Source: Bacteroidia bacterium (GTDB lineage: Bacteria > Bacteroidota > Bacteroidia > J057). From it: a stretch of 64,000 bases of DNA. Within the stretch, counting starts at the first letter, position 1. Each line of letters begins with the position of its first letter. Shown one piece after another: positions 17,292-27,000 of this stretch. Below the pieces are notes generated by a model. It was not told the DNA's origin and searched no databases. It was given only the letters and a program-made list of their open reading frames with translations. Where the stretch lies: positions 62,001 through 126,000 of the forward strand of contig JAUIGE010000018.1 of NCBI GenBank assembly GCA_030430205.1, written 5' to 3'. The position numbers were made by a program, and so were the translations under genes.

Positions 17292-17978
17292 CTAATTTTT
17301 GGCTAGCGCCAACACTTTCAGTATTCCCACTCCCTCCAGATGCTTACGCATCATATCCCGCAAAAAAGGCAAAGCCTTTTCATCGTTAGCCTCCGCTCGA
17401 AGAGCCTCCTCCTCCGGCAAGGCCGGAGACTTCAGGCAGTGAGCTGCCGCTGCCCTGATCCTGGCCTCCGGCCAGAAATCTTGCAGATAGCGCAGTGACT
17501 GCGCCATCCGCCAGGCATTGGCACTCTGCCAATGGAGGAGAATTTCTGTATAGAAGATGACATCTTCCGGATAGCGTACTTCTGTGGGGAAGTGCACGAA
17601 GAGTTGGTAGAGCGCCTGATTGGCGGCCATTGGCTGTTCGTACCAGGCGTGAGGGCTGCCTTTTCCCTCCCGGAGAAAATTTCGGTAGGTGCGGTTGAGG
17701 GCTGGCCAGTCCCCTTCGGAAGCTAAAACATCCTGAGCAAGGCCTACTTCCCGGCTCTTTAATTCCAGGTCATTTTCGAAAGCGTAGCGCAGGCTGTCAC
17801 TGGGAGGCTGGATATTCATCATACCCGCGCCTTCGAGTTGGGGCATTTGGCCCTGCTGATAGGCCTTGGCGAGGCGCGCTGGTTGCGGTTCATTTTGGAT
17901 GATGGCTTCTTCTGAACAAGATGCAAGAAGCGAAAAGCCCATCAAAAGGAGGAGAATACGGTGGGGTAGATTTTTCAT
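17292..17978 (-). CDS. Lipoprotein of unknown function
   Basis: The 228-residue product has a lipoprotein signal peptide with lipobox (LLLLMGFSLLASC; Cys22). The mature part is helical, with LRYAFENDLELKSREVGL, HWQSANAWRMAQSLRYL and a C-terminal ALPFLRDMMRKHLEG. No known domain was recognised. It differs from its neighbours in being GC-rich, so it may be an older resident within the AT-rich island. It lies 20 nt downstream of the 88-aa gene and is closed by a terminator. It may be part of the same exported gene string; nothing in the sequence points to a specific activity. Confidence 0.7.
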   Translation of the reverse strand: MKNLPHRILLLLMGFSLLASCSEEAIIQNEPQPARLAKAYQQGQMPQLEGAGMMNIQPPSDSLRYAFENDLELKSREVGLAQDVLASEGDWPALNRTYRNFLREGKGSPHAWYEQPMAANQALYQLFVHFPTEVRYPEDVIFYTEILLHWQSANAWRMAQSLRYLQDFWPEARIRAAAAHCLKSPALPEEEALRAEANDEKALPFLRDMMRKHLEGVGILKVLALAKN

Positions 17979-17998
17979 GATAATTAGGGGTTGGGGGT

Positions 17999-18265
17999 TC
18001 AGATCGGTGGATTGTCGGTGTCAAATTTCTCCGATTCACACTGGAAACCAGCCAGGGAGGAAGCATAGCTTCTGATGATGGTGCCTGTGGCACAGTTCAC
18101 CAACTGGATGTTGCCTGCGCCCGATTTGCAATCGTACCAGGAACTGTAGCAGTAACCACCGGAGGCGAAGCTACAGGCACAGAGTTCGGATACTTCTGCG
18201 CTGAGAAGGGCGCATTGGAGAAGGAGGAGCATGAAAATGCTCAGGAGTTTTTTGGGGGATTTCAT
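17999..18265 (-). CDS. Small exported cysteine-rich peptide, 88 aa
   Basis: The 88-residue product has a Sec signal peptide (KKLLSIFMLLLLQCALLSAE) and a mature part of about 63 residues with six cysteines (SELCACSFASGGYCYSSWYDC; LVNCATG; GFQCESE). That could give up to three disulfides in the periplasm. It ends FDTDNPPI. A shortened copy lies at 15866-16030. The junction with the upstream gene (CCCAAGCCCTAATATCATG) is the same in both copies, so a two-gene unit was duplicated. It is not recognised. A secreted peptide, immunity accessory or toxin-like role is possible, without direct evidence. Confidence 0.7.
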   Translation of the reverse strand: MKSPKKLLSIFMLLLLQCALLSAEVSELCACSFASGGYCYSSWYDCKSGAGNIQLVNCATGTIIRSYASSLAGFQCESEKFDTDNPPI

Positions 18266-18287
18266 GATATTAGGGCTTGGGGGGTTA

Positions 18288-18833
18288 CTAATTTCTAAAG
18301 GGTCTTACAGTGTTGAGGGAGTCTAATTTTGCTTTTAAGGTAGAGAAGTCTGAACTATCTAGATTTTGATGTTTGACGTTTGAAAAACCAAAATCTACAC
18401 TTCTTATCAAAAAAGAATATTCTGTATGCTTAGTAATATATGCCAACATAAAATCAGGTCTACATGCATATATTTTGCCAAGGATGTTAGAAAGTTCTTC
18501 TTCTGCAGACCCAGAAGTACGAATCATTATTTCCATCAATCCATCAAAGATTTCATCATTTTTATGGTCACATATTTGTTCTTGGACCAATGGAAAAATA
18601 GGGATTAGCTGGTTTTCCATAAAGTCACTATCCTTTTTGCTCACTTTTTCATATTCGGGGATTCCAGTGATAGTTTCTCTTTCTTTATAGTATTTTTTAA
18701 AAACTTCCTGCATTTCTAAGTGTATTTCAAGAAACTCAGCAAAAGTTGCCTTAATTTTTGCTTCCTCGTTTATGCTTCCGCAAGAAAGAAATACGAAAAG
18801 CAAAATAGATAGTATCATTATGAGTGTTTTCAT
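18288..18833 (-). CDS. Lipoprotein, paralogue of the C-terminal domain of the 365-aa protein; immunity-like candidate
   Basis: The 181-residue product has a lipoprotein signal (MILSILLFVFLSC, Cys18). The mature part is helical and AT-rich. Residues about 70-181 match the C-terminal third of the 365-aa protein (QLIPIFPLVQEQICDHKNDEIFDGLMEIM; ILGKIYACRPDFMLAYITKHTEYSFLIRSVDFGF; LDSLNTVRPFRN). Conserved Cys and His positions in both copies suggest a shared fold. It lies between the 329-aa candidate immunity gene and the 88-aa peptide gene on the strand read away from the RHS operon. No enzymatic motif was seen. Confidence 0.7.
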   Translation of the reverse strand: MKTLIMILSILLFVFLSCGSINEEAKIKATFAEFLEIHLEMQEVFKKYYKERETITGIPEYEKVSKKDSDFMENQLIPIFPLVQEQICDHKNDEIFDGLMEIMIRTSGSAEEELSNILGKIYACRPDFMLAYITKHTEYSFLIRSVDFGFSNVKHQNLDSSDFSTLKAKLDSLNTVRPFRN

Positions 18834-18917
18834 AATTGAAAAATTTGGAACGGTGGGATCTTCGTATAAGAGAATATTGTAAAGTTTTTTAGGGAGAATA
18901 ATGATATTAGGAGAGGG

Positions 18918-19907
18918 TTAATCAAACTCTTTTTCAAATTCTTCAAAAGCCTTAGCATGGATTTCTTTTGCAAAGGTCTTCTCTTGTTGAGTCAAATCTA
19001 ACTGTTCTAGTCTAAGGTCCAGGCCGTGGAGTGTTTGGTCAAAACCACCCATTACATGAAGATTTGCAACTAAATCATAAACTATAAGTGAGGGTATAGA
19101 TCCAGATTCAAATTGTTTTGTTTTAGCCACTTGTTTCAAGAAGAAGGGATTTTGGGTAAGCCATAAAGTTCCGAGGGAATTAGAAAGAGTTGTTGAAAGA
19201 CTAGCATCAAAGACATTACTGCAGGCTTCTAAAAACTGATATGCTTTAACGTTTTCGTTATGAAGGATTTCTTCCCTGGTTTTATTTAAAAGGGATTCTA
19301 GACATTCAACCTCTAAATCTTTTACATAATTGAGAACGGTATCTGGATCATTTAAGACAATTTGAAAAGGAGGGAAAAATCCCATGCAATCAGGTGAATT
19401 TTTTAAGAGGAAATGTTTTGTTTTATAGGATAGTTCTAGTGTTTTAACTTTTTCATAAGAGTCTTTGTTATAAAGGGAAACCGAAGATAGGTTCTGCAAA
19501 AAAAACTTTGTTAAACAAGTGTCCCCTTTTTCGTTAAGTTGGAAAAGCTTATCTGAATAGGCAGAGGGTTGGTCCTCCCACCAGGTAAGTAACACTTCAA
19601 AAAGTGCCTCAGATACGCTGCCATCTGAAACTTTGCATAAATTAGCTGCCATTATTACTGGATTTTCACCATTCGAATTCTCAATAGATTTTTTACTTAA
19701 ATCATCACAATAGGTCAAAAAGCATTCAAGTGATATTTTTTCATATAATTCACTCAAATTGGCTGCCTGTTTGATGTTGATGTTTATTTCATCATTAGGG
19801 AGACAGTTTTTCTCACTCAAGGCAGAATAGTTCTTCTGATTAGAGTTGCATGAAAAGTAAATGCAAAAAGAAGCTACGATTGTTGAATAAATGATTTGTT
19901 TTAACAT
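18918..19907 (-). CDS. Exported lipoprotein next to the RHS tip; candidate cognate immunity protein
   Basis: The track begins at a GTG (19934). The ATG at 19905-19907 starts right at a signal peptide (MLKQIIYSTIVASFCIYFSCNSNQ) with a lipobox-like Cys, so 329 residues are preferred. The mature part looks like two similar helical repeats: SLECFLTYCDDL...ALFEVLLTWW and EVECLESLLNKT...SLGTLWLTQN. The second repeat is shared with the 365-aa protein. It starts 66 nt after the RHS stop on the same strand and is equally AT-rich, which is the usual place for an immunity gene. Periplasmic or outer-membrane location would suit protection from a peptidoglycan-targeting toxin (inference). Confidence 0.7.
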   Translation of the reverse strand: MLKQIIYSTIVASFCIYFSCNSNQKNYSALSEKNCLPNDEININIKQAANLSELYEKISLECFLTYCDDLSKKSIENSNGENPVIMAANLCKVSDGSVSEALFEVLLTWWEDQPSAYSDKLFQLNEKGDTCLTKFFLQNLSSVSLYNKDSYEKVKTLELSYKTKHFLLKNSPDCMGFFPPFQIVLNDPDTVLNYVKDLEVECLESLLNKTREEILHNENVKAYQFLEACSNVFDASLSTTLSNSLGTLWLTQNPFFLKQVAKTKQFESGSIPSLIVYDLVANLHVMGGFDQTLHGLDLRLEQLDLTQQEKTFAKEIHAKAFEEFEKEFD

Positions 19908-19973
19908 GGTTTGTGGGGTTATAAAACTGGGCACCCTAAATCTTATTTAAGAGCCCAGTTTCTCGGTTTTAAA

Positions 19974-22900
19974 TTATTGTTGTCCTGAATTGATCTTCTT
20001 GAGAAGTTTTTCAAATAGGTATTGTACTTCTTCCTGGTAGAATAAACTATCTAAATAACTCCCCCCACCGATAGATTTTTGCTTAAATTTTAAAGACTGA
20101 ATTTGGCCTTCAATATTTTTAATTTCTTTAAAATCATCGGGAGTAAAATAGCTACCCATATATTGAATTAAATCTTCCTTGACTGTTAAAAAACCAGGAC
20201 TTTCTTCGGAATCACTTTCTTCAAGCTGATCAGTCAATTCCTTCATTTTGGCTATGTCAGAATCCTTAAACCTGATGCAACCATTTGTTGCTACCAATTC
20301 TGGGTTCTGTTTAGGCGTCCACTGACTATTGCTATAATTTTCTTGCCTGCCACCGTGTCCAAGAAATCCAAACCTCGATGTTGATGTATAAACAAATCCT
20401 GAATGAACATCTAAGTTTAAGGCATGATTTGGCCCATAAGATTTTCTATTACCTATTGTGCCAGAAAAATCAGACCATCCTTCAATTCTATAAGTACCTT
20501 TAGGAGTATCTCCATGAGTAATCGATTGATCTCTACCAGCAGTTCCTAAAACAAGGACTTTTGTTCTATATATTTCTTTTCCATTTCGGTCCCTAACTAC
20601 TGCGATAGCATAACCATATTTTTCCCGATCCTTATATGCATGAATGGTAACATCCCAGTTTCCATCAGGATCAACCCTTAGGATAGGGCTGTTTTGAACA
20701 AAACCATATGGAGTATTTTGTCTATAAATTCCTGCAAAAGCATCCACCCCATTCCATCTCCCCAGCGTCGGATCATACATCCGCGCGCCATAATCCATCC
20801 ATCCCAAGCCAAACTCCGTTTGGATCTCTTTGCCATTGTAGGTGTAGCGGTCCGCGGGACTGCTGACGGGCAGGCCGCCTTCGGCCATTGTCATCCCGAA
20901 GGGATAGTATGCCTGCTCTTGCAGGACTTCGGTTTCACCAGGGGTCCCTGGGTCTTTACGGAAGAGGATGCGTGTATTGCCGAGGTGGTCGGCGAGACGG
21001 TATTGCAGATCAAAATGCTGGGGGCCTGCTGCGTTGAAGACCACGCGACCTTCTTCATGCGAGAAGTGCAATAGCTCCGGGCCATTGCCGGCATCTTCGT
21101 ACTGGAATCCTCCGATATAGTGGGTGGTGGTTACAGTACCATTATCATCTGCCTCTTTGCGGATTTTGCTGCCGTCAGCGAGGTAGAAGAAACGGATCTT
21201 GCGGCCGTTGCCCATGTCTACTTCGGTAGGTTTGTTGAGGATATTGTAAATGGCTGTCAAGCCCTTATTGGCATCGGCCACCATATTGCCGTTCGCATCA
21301 TAGCTATATTCAATGGGTTGATCCACAGCGTTGTCGATGAAGTGAGCGATGCCTGCGGGCAGGTTATCCGGCCCCGCGTCTGCGACGCGGGTGAGCTGAT
21401 TGCCAGCGTAGCTGTAGGTCAATTCGTCCAGGCGGCCAAACTGCGTCGCACTTGTCATCCCTTCGCGGGTCAACTCCTGCAAATTGCCGTTGCGATCGTA
21501 GCGATAGCTGCTGCTGTAGCGGTCCTGATTTGTCCAGCCATTGGTGTTTTCCATGGCAAACCAGGCATTTTGCAGGCGGTTGAGTTGATCGTATTCGAAA
21601 GCATAGGCTTTTGCTTCACAAGCACCAGGCGTTTGCCATTTCATGGCGGAGATATTGCCATTGTATTGCGCAAGCGCGGCTGCGTTAAGACTGAGTGGTT
21701 GTTGGTACCGCAACTCCATGGCAAAGAGGTCTTTGTTGGGCTCAAAAATATCGTCTAATTCTCCATTCAACTCAGCAGCCAGTCGATTGATTATGGCATC
21801 CATATCTGCCTGCCCCAAGCCTGATCGACGCAATTGCAAAGCCGCTTCCTGGCGGACTTTCGTCTCTGCTACCTGGTAATTGCCTTTATATACTTTGAGA
21901 TTGTTCATCGAAATGTCCAGTTGGATTTGCTGAGTTGGGGTAGAATTTGCTGAAATAAAACTTTCCTTTGAAAGATTCGCTGGTTCTGTGAAGGAAGTTC
22001 CATTTTGGGCCGAAGTTATGTCAACTGTCTTCTCATTCGTTAGAGAAAGCCTGAATTCGCCGGTCCCGGTTGAGGATATGTTGGCCTCCAACTTTTTCAT
22101 GTTAACAGAACCAATGATATTTTTAGGATTGGAAATACCGCTTCCCACATTGCCGCAGGTCTCTATTTCATTGATTTTGCTGAGCCAGCCTCTGATGTTG
22201 TATTCAAAGTCTACATTTTGAAGGAAGCTCATGCCTTGATTCTGGGAATGTAATCCCTTGGAAATAAGTTCTCCCAGCTCATTGTATTCACTTTTGGACA
22301 AAATCACCGGCCAGGGTGTCCAGCTTCCGCTGCCTTTATGCAAATCCTGAGCAATCTCAACGAGCCTGTCTCTGTGGTCATAGGTAAATTCCTTATAGAC
22401 CTGAATGGTCTCGGAAGAAGTGCTATGACGATGGCTGGAGCGCGCCACCGTGCCGCTAAAGTTGTAGCTATAGGTAATGCGGTCTTCGCCATTCAGGCTA
22501 TTCTCCGAAGCGGTCTGCAACTCCCGCCCCAGGGCGTCATAAAAAGTTACCGTCAGTAACCAGTCATTTGTTCCCAGCACGCGCTGCCTGACGGCAGTAG
22601 TTTTGCCTTTTACCAAAAGGGAGAGCTTACTGATCCCTCCAATGAGCGGGTCATTGACAAAAGTTTCATTGACATCTGATTGGCCATTTCTATTGATGTC
22701 ATAAGAATCAAAATAGCTGACAGAAAGCAGTTCGCAGTTTTGGCTGATATCCGGGAAAGCCTGGTTGGTATAACCTTGCAGGTTTGCCACATTAATATTG
22801 CTTTCCTTCTCCCAAAGCGTTGTTTCAAGCTGCATCAGCGATTGAAGAGCGCTCCTCGAACGGCCCAGGCCATCGGTCCAGGTACCGTTAATCACAGGGC

Positions 22901-23978
22901 GGCCCAGCGCGTCGTATTTGGTGAAAAACCATTCATTATCAGCGCGTTGTTTACCGTCCTGCGTGAGGATAGGCTGGTCAATTTTGTTGTATACAATATA
23001 ATTCCAGTCGCTGCCGGGCACGCGCTTTTCGACTACCCGATGCCGTGCATCGTAGCGGTATTGAAAGGCCTGCTGATCCAGCAGGTTTTGGCTAAGAAGC
23101 CCGTTGTTGGGGGCGACGACCAATTCGCGTGCGCCCTGGGGCTGGATGACAAAAGTGAGGTCCTGGCTGTTGGCGGCGTAGAGATAGTAGGTATAGGCGA
23201 AAGTCTGCATGTCGATTTGAGCTTTCTCCAAAATCAGGCGCCCTTGTTTGTCGGAGAATCGCTGCTTCAGGCTTCCGTTCTCATCCTGAGAACTGGTCAC
23301 CCACAGCTCTCCTGGCCCCCAATACTGGGTCAGTTGGAAGCCTGCGCCTGCGCCATTGGGGAAAAAGATCACGCTGTCTGTGGCGGCATTGGGTCGCCAG
23401 GAAGTACGCAGGCTATGGCCCTGGCGGGTGCTTTTGCCGGTGGCATCTTTCTGTATCTGCCAGGCTGCGCCTGGCGCGCCCTGCTCAACGACTCGCCCAA
23501 GGGGCGATGCCTCAAAAACGGTTTCCCCAAAGGGAACTGCCAGATCGCCAATAGGCAAATGAGCCATGTCAAAATTATTGCCGGAGAAAAAAGCATTTCT
23601 CTGCTGCGCGACCTGGCTGGCATTCTGGCATTGACCCAGATTCTGGCCGCTCGTATAGGGCAGAAATTGCTTTTCAATCTGTCCTAAATGGTTATAGGTC
23701 TGTGCTGTGATCACATCTTTGCCATCAGGTGAAGCTTCCCACTGGACCGACTGCGCCGGTCTCCCCAGGCCATCGAAATATTCGATGGTTTCTGCCACTT
23801 CTGAGCGATTGTAAATCGCTTCGAAGGCAGTGGCCGTTTGGGTCGCTATGCGAGCTTCTCTTTTGATCATGTGATTTTCTGTCTTGGTGGGTATCGCCTG
23901 TCCAAAGGCTCCCTGGCTGCCCAGCAATAGCGCAAGCGCTGCCAGGCCTTTTATCTTGTTGATAAAGACTGTTTTCAT
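19974..23978 (-). CDS. RHS/YD-repeat protein with L,D-transpeptidase (YkuD/Tlde1)-like C-terminal tip; candidate polymorphic toxin
   Basis: The 1334-residue product has a signal peptide (LAALALLLGSQGAFGQ) and a Bacteroidota RHS N-terminal region (TIEYFDGLGRPAQSVQW). YD-type repeats fill the middle (YSYDANGNMVAD; LADHLGNTRILF), and the RHS core ends YTYNGKEIQTEFGLGWMDYGARMYDPTLGRWNGVD at about 1070. The tip, about 230 residues, is AT-rich while the body is GC-rich, so it was probably swapped in. It reads TPKGTYRIEGW, then NLDVHSG, GHGGRQ (His1208) and TNGCIRF (Cys1234). This resembles the His/Cys signature of YkuD L,D-transpeptidases and DUF2778/Tlde1 effectors, with Asn instead of the His before GC. 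Such enzymes cut or exchange peptidoglycan stem peptides. The toxin role is inferred. Confidence 0.85.
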   Translation of the reverse strand: MKTVFINKIKGLAALALLLGSQGAFGQAIPTKTENHMIKREARIATQTATAFEAIYNRSEVAETIEYFDGLGRPAQSVQWEASPDGKDVITAQTYNHLGQIEKQFLPYTSGQNLGQCQNASQVAQQRNAFFSGNNFDMAHLPIGDLAVPFGETVFEASPLGRVVEQGAPGAAWQIQKDATGKSTRQGHSLRTSWRPNAATDSVIFFPNGAGAGFQLTQYWGPGELWVTSSQDENGSLKQRFSDKQGRLILEKAQIDMQTFAYTYYLYAANSQDLTFVIQPQGARELVVAPNNGLLSQNLLDQQAFQYRYDARHRVVEKRVPGSDWNYIVYNKIDQPILTQDGKQRADNEWFFTKYDALGRPVINGTWTDGLGRSRSALQSLMQLETTLWEKESNINVANLQGYTNQAFPDISQNCELLSVSYFDSYDINRNGQSDVNETFVNDPLIGGISKLSLLVKGKTTAVRQRVLGTNDWLLTVTFYDALGRELQTASENSLNGEDRITYSYNFSGTVARSSHRHSTSSETIQVYKEFTYDHRDRLVEIAQDLHKGSGSWTPWPVILSKSEYNELGELISKGLHSQNQGMSFLQNVDFEYNIRGWLSKINEIETCGNVGSGISNPKNIIGSVNMKKLEANISSTGTGEFRLSLTNEKTVDITSAQNGTSFTEPANLSKESFISANSTPTQQIQLDISMNNLKVYKGNYQVAETKVRQEAALQLRRSGLGQADMDAIINRLAAELNGELDDIFEPNKDLFAMELRYQQPLSLNAAALAQYNGNISAMKWQTPGACEAKAYAFEYDQLNRLQNAWFAMENTNGWTNQDRYSSSYRYDRNGNLQELTREGMTSATQFGRLDELTYSYAGNQLTRVADAGPDNLPAGIAHFIDNAVDQPIEYSYDANGNMVADANKGLTAIYNILNKPTEVDMGNGRKIRFFYLADGSKIRKEADDNGTVTTTHYIGGFQYEDAGNGPELLHFSHEEGRVVFNAAGPQHFDLQYRLADHLGNTRILFRKDPGTPGETEVLQEQAYYPFGMTMAEGGLPVSSPADRYTYNGKEIQTEFGLGWMDYGARMYDPTLGRWNGVDAFAGIYRQNTPYGFVQNSPILRVDPDGNWDVTIHAYKDREKYGYAIAVVRDRNGKEIYRTKVLVLGTAGRDQSITHGDTPKGTYRIEGWSDFSGTIGNRKSYGPNHALNLDVHSGFVYTSTSRFGFLGHGGRQENYSNSQWTPKQNPELVATNGCIRFKDSDIAKMKELTDQLEESDSEESPGFLTVKEDLIQYMGSYFTPDDFKEIKNIEGQIQSLKFKQKSIGGGSYLDSLFYQEEVQYLFEKLLKKINSGQQ

Positions 23979-24009
23979 TTTGGTTAAAAATTAGGGTTGG
24001 AACAAAATT

Positions 24010-24066
24010 GTTTCGGGTTTTGGGTTGTAACTCGGAACACGGAACCCGGAACCCGGAACCCGAAAC
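24010..24066. repeat. GTTTCGGGTT...AACCCGAAAC repeat hairpin, copy 1
   Basis: An inverted repeat (GTTTCGGGTT and AACCCGAAAC) is built from degenerate 7-nt tandem units (AACCCGG). It fills the spacer between the two RHS genes. A second copy with the same ends lies at 61013-61080. It has no T-run, so it is not a standard terminator. Confidence 0.8.
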
Positions 24067-24069
24067 TTT

Positions 24070-27000
24070 CTATTTCTTATAGTTATAATATAAGCCCTGA
24101 CGGAAGTTTCCTTCCACATCAATGATGTATTTCAGGCGATTGAAGCTGTCATAGTCAAAGCGCTGGGCCTGGCCTTCGGGGCTTCCGATATGGGTGACCC
24201 GCTCTTTTGTGTCAAAGCTGTAGGTACTTTCAAAAAGCGCATCTGCTGGCATGAGACGTACTTCGTCTATGAGGCCTGTGCCATATATCTCCAGGCTTTG
24301 GTTCGCCTGGAGAGAGAAGCGAAATTCACGATATTGCCATCCGTTAGGGCCATTTTGAGGGCTGACAGAACTGGCCGTTTGGCTGATGGTGAATGTGCCA
24401 TTCTTTCCCCAAAAGCTCAGGACAAAATCGCCACTTACACCCGCAGGAGCAGTCCATGTCAGTTTTTTTCCTGAAAGGTTGAAGCTGTTTTCTCCGGTAA
24501 AAGGGGTATTCATCCAGCCATTGCTGCTGCCGTTGGTATGAACGATGCGGAAGCCGCCCTCCTCATCCTCGCCTTCTTCTTCGAAGCTGCTAAAAGCGAT
24601 CTCATCCGCCTGGGCATTCCCTACTTTTGCGAGAGGCAGGTAGCCGCCTTTATTCCAGATATAAGCGGTCGGATTGCCGCCGACCAATTGCTGCTCCAGC
24701 AGATTTCCCTGCTCTCCAAAGCGAAAGCGGGCCCTTTCCACATAGTCATTCACCAGGCCATCCTGGGTATAATCTGGAATAAGTTGCCAGTAAGTTTCAG
24801 CTGTGTTATTGTAATGCTCTCGCGGCACAAAGCTGCTTTCTGCAATGGGTGCATCGGTCTCCAACATCCAAACCGCATAGGGTTTGATGATGGATTTGTC
24901 CGGATCAGGACTGGCTGACCAATTGGCAAAAACAGTCACTCTGCCTGCTATAAGCGAAAGGCTATTCACATTCGGCCCTTCCCAGCTTTGCTCCTCCATG
25001 ACGGTCTCCACCATATTTTTGGCGAGCATATCTGCGATGGTCAGTGAGCTGCCGCTTTCAACGACCACAAAAGGTTCATAATCAGCCACATATTTTTTCT
25101 TTAACACACTTAGCCTGCCTGTACTTTTCTCTTTGACAATGCGGGTAGGCAAAAAGTGAGAAGGATTGTCATAGCTAAAGCTGGTGGTTTGTGCGAAAGC
25201 AGCTCCTGAGATGGGATCGTACTGGGTGACTTGGGTTGAGGTGGGAAAAACCCATTCGGAGTTCATGTAAAATTTTTCGAAGAAAAATTCCTGATAACCC
25301 GGATCCAGGATGATATGCTTTTTTCGGTAGGTGCATACTGCACCGCCTATTTTGTAAGCGAGGCTTTCACCGAAGCTATTTTCCTCTTTTTGTACCAAAT
25401 TTCCGTCAGCATCATAGATTGCCTTGCTCAGCAGCTGGCCACGCTTGTGGTCATTGCTGCCCGAAGGGGTAAAAGGGGGGATCATGACTGCCGGATCTGA
25501 TCCGGTACGGAAGTGCATGACGGTTTTTCCGCCTTCTCCATTATTTCCCAGAATCTCTGTCACATAGGCATAGCCCACCGGACTTCCTTTGGTGTAATTG
25601 AGGTTGGTTTGGGTACTGCTGCTGCGCGCCCAGTGCAAACACTCCCGGGCGACATAAGGCATGCTTAGGCCGCTTTGAGATTGGAAGTTTTCAACTTCCA
25701 GTTCCCATACCTGATGCATGTAATGAGGCAGGGCAAGGATTTTCCCGGAAGAATTTTGGGGATTGGCGGGATCGGTATAGACATAGTTTTTGACCATGTC
25801 ATTTGCCGCGTTGAGGCCATCGCCTGCTATCTGTTTTTTGAGGCGCATGCCGCCTAAAGGGTATATACCCGGAGAGCCATAGTCATGGCCTTCATATTCA
25901 AAGGCGACAAAGCCTCCTGTCGGATAGGTGATTTCTTCCAGCATACCTGCTACGGCATATTGAGGGTTGGGCTCTCTGTTTGCCCCTGCCCAGGTGCTGC
26001 CATTGAGCGTTTGGGTGGGTAACAAAGTGGTGTTATTCACACCATTATAATAGCCCCAATGGTCCATGGCAAAAGAGCCATAGGGTGGGATGGGCTGGCT
26101 GTTGTAGCGAAATTCAAAAGAAGGCATACCCTCCCCTGAAGCTGATGCTTCATAAAAAGAGTCCAGCCTCAGGCGTTTGTGAGGATTGGGCATCACTCCA
26201 TTGGCCCACAAAAAAGTGGACAAACCCGAATGGCTTTGGAAGTAATCATGGGAAAAATGAAAGCTTTTCAGCTTCTGCCCATTTCGTTCCACCACGATAG
26301 AATCCAGGATGCGTGCGTTAGCGATGTCGAGGCGATTGCCATTGGAAAAAAAGCTGATATGCTCCCGCAAGGTATGTATGTCTGTGAGATACCTGATCTC
26401 GGTATTGACAATACTATGGCAGATAACGGGGCTTTTCACTGCACAATTTCCTGCGCCACTTGTCTGTGTAGCCAGTTGATAGTCTGTTTCCGAGCGGCTG
26501 ATAGGATGAGTTATCTGGGCTGTGCCATAGTCAAAGGTAACCGTATCCTGCCTATCGGCGGAGACGATCCGGGAGAGGTACCAACTGCTGTTGTAGATGC
26601 TAAAGCTGCTGTTTCCTCCACAGACCGACTCAGCCTGGGTTGATTCTGCATCTTCAAAGAAGAAGACATTCCCATCGGGTGTGGTGACTTTGAACCATGC
26701 CAGCGAAGGGCTGGGGAGGGGATCAAACTCAATTTTCAGGCGATGAGCCGGCATGCCATGTACGCTACCATCGGGTGCGATGAAGAATTTGCCGGAAAAA
26801 TTCAGGAAGTTATAGCTGAAAATGTCAGGCTGGGCATCGAAGGCGGCTTCGGCAAGGTCGCGCTTGCGCGCGTCTGAAGGATTCCATTGGAGAAAAGGAT
26901 TGAGATCGGGGAAGGCGTCAGGGATGGAATCATCCATGGCCCAGTAGCCTACACCCGGACGTTCGTCCTCCTTGCCGCGCATGGTGCGCGAGATCACGCC

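Noticed and set aside
22680-23687. 335-aa plus-strand ORF opposite the RHS gene
   Set aside because: It is antisense to well-supported RHS coding sequence; length comes from GC-rich repeat coding.
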